The notes under the pieces were generated by a model. That model was not told the DNA's origin. It searched no databases and was given only the letters and a program-made list of their open reading frames with translations. From contig JAIRNN010000357.1 in NCBI GenBank assembly GCA_031257995.1, positions 1-8,698 on the forward strand: a stretch of 8,698 bases of DNA, given 5' to 3'. Each line of letters starts with the position of its first letter. Position 1 is the first letter of the stretch. This document shows, piece by piece, positions 6,453-8,698 of this stretch. Both the position numbers and the translations under genes were made by a program. The DNA comes from Spirochaetaceae bacterium. Its GTDB lineage: Bacteria; Spirochaetota; Spirochaetia; Treponematales; Breznakiellaceae.

Positions 6453-6536
6453 CGCGTAGCGCAATGACCTAGCGAACGGAAGACCAAGCCCGCTACCGCA
6501 GGCGCAGCGTAAACAGTCCTGTTATGTTTTACCCTT

Positions 6537-8039
6537 TCAGAATAATTCTTCTTGTATTAAATTCTCTTTATGTATTATTTGATTATATCCCATTAAAATA
6601 GAATAATGATCATGCAAATAATTTTCACCTGCTATCTTTTTAAGATCAATTGAATTTAGAATTTCAGTTGTAATAGGCCGTTTTGAATCCCAAAATATTA
6701 TTGATTCAAGAAACAGCCTTGTTTTTTCATCCGTTAAGAGGGAAAATATTATATGTGCCTCGGATTCATTTTTACATGAAATAAAATTACATGTATCATC
6801 GACCATTACAGGTTTCTCATCTATTGGATATATCATTTTAAAATTTATTTTTTTATATAAACCAGAGATAGCTATCTTGAAAGGATAAAAGCTATAATCG
6901 CCTATAGAAAATATTGAAAAACTAGGTTTATTTTTATATATACTACTTTTCCTTTTCACAAAATCATTTGCATGATCATTCAGATATTGCCAAGTCTTAG
7001 GATATTTTGATTGTATATATTTAGTTTCTTCACCAATCTTTTTTTGTGTTACAAGAACCTTTTTTCTTGTTTTGATTGTTACATTTGCAATATCCGAACT
7101 TTTTAATAACGGATATAACAAGTCGTTCTCTATATTAACAGTTTCTCCATAGCCATTAACAAGAGAAGAACCAATAATATCTAATTCCATCACTTTAGAA
7201 CAATCATGCTTAATGCCATTCCGCCAAGTATAGTCGCTTTTACCAAGATAATTATGAGATTTAAACGTATCCATATTTACAATCATTCTATTTTGATAGA
7301 ATCCAATGGTGCTTTTATAGTTCCTTTTCTCGATAGAGTCAAACACTTTACATTCACCGGCCCCTCTCTTTTTTGTGGTGTCAATAACAAAGTAACAGGC
7401 ATCAACGGCAGCATCAAAATATTTTTTTGAATCGACAGGAAATATTGATGCCTCGTGGTAATAGATGTTATTGTTCCAGCAATATTTTAATATATTTCTG
7501 GCAACTGATGTTTTGCACAAAAATGCGAAAATGCTTTTTTGTTTATTAAACTCCTCAATTAATTTAATTATTATATATTCTGTAATATCAAAATTACTTT
7601 TTCCAGTAATTGCCTCAATTCCACGGAGATTTTTTATGTTGCTCTTTTGAGGAATATTTGTGCTTTCAATAGAACTGAGTTCAGAATTGGTTACCCAGGG
7701 AGGATTTCCTATAAACAAACATACATCTTTATCGCTAATTTCTTTTTTTAAGATATTCATTGAAACAAAAATATCACTATTAACAATAAAAATATCTCTA
7801 TCTGATTTTTTTAATATGTTCTTACAATAAGTGTTATTTATTTCTATTCCTATTGCTTTTTGAGGACGAAAAAAATCATAAGCGGTCAGCAAAACATTTC
7901 CCACTCCACAAGTCGGCTCAATAATCACATTAGGATAAATATTATTTTCATTTATAACATTTACCATTAGACTGGATAATTCCAGAGGAGTCTGAAAATC
8001 TCCAAATTCTTTTTTTCTTGTTAATGGTTTTGTTTTCAT
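6537..8039 (-). CDS. Type II N6-adenine DNA methyltransferase, gamma class
   Basis: A complete 500-residue modification enzyme that would transfer methyl from S-adenosylmethionine to adenine N6 in its target site. Motif order is that of gamma-class enzymes: motif X FGDFQTP at 12-18, motif I EPTCGVGNVL at 41-50 (SAM binding), an acidic residue after strand 2 in GIEINN at 64-69, NSDIF at 87-91, and the catalytic NPPW at 112-115, which marks N6-adenine chemistry. About 260-470 is the probable target-recognition region (YPLLKSSDIAN, then KVLVTQKKIGEE), similar in style to the TaqI-like C-terminal specificity domain. The ATG at 8039 overlaps the endonuclease TGA by 4 nt with no separate ribosome binding site, so translation is probably coupled. 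Base composition is very AT-rich, far from the GC-rich genes to the left, pointing to recent acquisition. The target sequence cannot be read from the protein. Confidence 0.93.
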   Translation of the reverse strand: MKTKPLTRKKEFGDFQTPLELSSLMVNVINENNIYPNVIIEPTCGVGNVLLTAYDFFRPQKAIGIEINNTYCKNILKKSDRDIFIVNSDIFVSMNILKKEISDKDVCLFIGNPPWVTNSELSSIESTNIPQKSNIKNLRGIEAITGKSNFDITEYIIIKLIEEFNKQKSIFAFLCKTSVARNILKYCWNNNIYYHEASIFPVDSKKYFDAAVDACYFVIDTTKKRGAGECKVFDSIEKRNYKSTIGFYQNRMIVNMDTFKSHNYLGKSDYTWRNGIKHDCSKVMELDIIGSSLVNGYGETVNIENDLLYPLLKSSDIANVTIKTRKKVLVTQKKIGEETKYIQSKYPKTWQYLNDHANDFVKRKSSIYKNKPSFSIFSIGDYSFYPFKIAISGLYKKINFKMIYPIDEKPVMVDDTCNFISCKNESEAHIIFSLLTDEKTRLFLESIIFWDSKRPITTEILNSIDLKKIAGENYLHDHYSILMGYNQIIHKENLIQEELF

Positions 8040-8692
8040 TTTAATTTATATACCCCGGAAACAGTTCCCGCCTTTTCAATAATATGTCCGTATTGCAATC
8101 GCCATTGCAGCGCGTTTGAAATTGTCAAATACCCTATATTGGGTCTATGCGTAATTATTTCATTTGCCAAATTTGACGCTTCAATTTCATCAATGGGTAA
8201 ATTTTTATCAAAAAATAGAGATGTAAGATCATCTTTGTTTCCATTATTGTCAAGAATTGAATTAATAGATGTAGTCAATTGATAGTCAGCGGTCTGTTCT
8301 TCATCCACAAAAACCGTATGTAATATATTAAGTCTGCTTTTTTTTGTTTTATTATTGTCAATTTTTTTATACACAAATACGAGAAGATTATAACCTAAGC
8401 CATATATTTTTTGACGAGCTGATTTAAAAGGGCATGAAGATTGCGGTTGAGTAATGCTTGTAACTTTTATATCGACATTTATCATTTCACCGGGAAAGTC
8501 TATACCACTTGCGGAATTTCCCTTTACAAATGTATAATTTTTTTCCAGATATTTTTGAAATTTATGTTCTAAATAAGTGCCAACTGCCTTTCCATCGGTT
8601 GAACCAAATAGAGAGGCTTCATCATGGCTTGATTCAATAATGGAGAAGTTTTTTGCTTCATTTTTGAGCAAATCTATGGTTAATTTAGTCAT
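8036..8692 (-). CDS. Type II restriction endonuclease, PD-(D/E)XK fold
   Basis: 218 residues from an ATG at 8692. Only 6 nt of upstream sequence are in the window and they contain no stop, so the true start could lie further out. The core fits the PD-(D/E)XK nuclease pattern: a helix with E42 (VGTYLEHKFQKYLE), an acidic residue D65 in SASGIDFPGE, and D74-I-K76 in INVDIKVTS, which would bind magnesium and cut DNA. It continues with QSSCPFKSARQKIYGLGY and a hydrophobic strand LLVFVY. The C-terminus (HRPNIGYLTISNALQWRL) may be a small winged-helix DNA-binding region. It is followed by the methyltransferase with a 4-nt overlap and has the same low GC, so the two form one restriction-modification unit. 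I do not recognise a named subfamily or target site. Having endonuclease before methyltransferase raises the question of how the host is protected when the unit first enters; no controller gene is visible in the window. Confidence 0.85.
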   Translation of the reverse strand: MTKLTIDLLKNEAKNFSIIESSHDEASLFGSTDGKAVGTYLEHKFQKYLEKNYTFVKGNSASGIDFPGEMINVDIKVTSITQPQSSCPFKSARQKIYGLGYNLLVFVYKKIDNNKTKKSRLNILHTVFVDEEQTADYQLTTSINSILDNNGNKDDLTSLFFDKNLPIDEIEASNLANEIITHRPNIGYLTISNALQWRLQYGHIIEKAGTVSGVYKLK

Positions 8693-8698
8693 TTTATA

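Larger units (their letters stand above)
6350..6516. mobile_element. MITE-like non-coding element, about 167 bp
   Basis: The ends are perfect 9-bp inverted repeats, CTGTTTACG (6350-6358) and CGTAAACAG (6508-6516). Inside are a long two-stage hairpin at 6362-6408 and a shorter hairpin at 6436-6452. It encodes no transposase and no credible protein. It separates GC-rich DNA with a beheaded beta-helix gene from the AT-rich restriction-modification genes, whose stop is only 20 bp away at 6537. The TAA that closes the beta-helix frame lies within the left inverted repeat. I see no clear target-site duplication, although CTGTT recurs at 6519-6523 just outside the right end. The 9-bp ends alone are weak evidence; position and internal structure add support. 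Confidence 0.5.

Noticed and set aside
6281..6487. 68-residue minus-strand frame across the MITE-like element
   Set aside because: It needs a TTG start, is made mostly from hairpin arms, and runs into the beta-helix gene in another frame. Similar frames may recur wherever the element does, without being genes.
7206..7650. Plus-strand open frames within the methyltransferase gene
   Set aside because: Antisense to a clear methyltransferase; their translations show no domain or consistent start context.

Overview
The window looks like chromosomal DNA of a treponeme-like spirochaete, probably an environmental or gut-associated one of medium to high GC. This is an inference from three things: the wording of release factor 1 around its GGQ loop, a very large SprA-like outer-membrane protein, and a beta-helix repeat protein of a style I associate with treponemes. 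All recognised genes lie on the minus strand, so transcription runs from high to low coordinates. No rRNA, tRNA or CRISPR array was seen.

Layout in transcription order. (1) 8692 to 6537: a very AT-rich two-gene type II restriction-modification unit. A PD-(D/E)XK endonuclease comes first and a gamma-class N6-adenine methyltransferase second, sharing a 4-nt ATGA overlap. (2) 6516 to 6350: a short non-coding, MITE-like element of about 167 bp with 9-bp terminal inverted repeats and two strong hairpins. It sits between the AT-rich unit and GC-rich DNA. (3) 6317 to 5622: the 3' part of a beta-helix surface-protein gene that lost its 5' end at that element. (4) 5621 to 5376: a spacer rich in hairpins, with a probable terminator and a possible prfA promoter. 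(5) 5375 to 4302: prfA (release factor 1), complete. (6) 4196 to 3960: a complete mazE antitoxin, followed by only the first 20 codons of mazF. (7) 3902 to 3775: an inverted array of CAGAT-type repeats that begins at the point where mazF is broken. (8) 3698 to the left edge: an uninterrupted reading frame of at least 1232 codons, a secreted outer-membrane protein with SprA-like segments and a LamG-like domain; its 3' end is outside the window.

How the parts relate. prfA is core housekeeping. The rest reads as a site of gene turnover: a restriction-modification island of foreign base composition, a toxin-antitoxin pair reduced to its antitoxin, a beheaded surface protein, and two different non-coding repeat elements sitting exactly at the breakpoints. 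The strongest observations are the mazF truncation at a repeat boundary, the repeat elements as island edges, and the SprA-like protein in an apparently non-Bacteroidetes setting. Many long open frames on the plus strand at 414-3707 and 4614-5357 are antisense shadows of GC-rich minus-strand genes.
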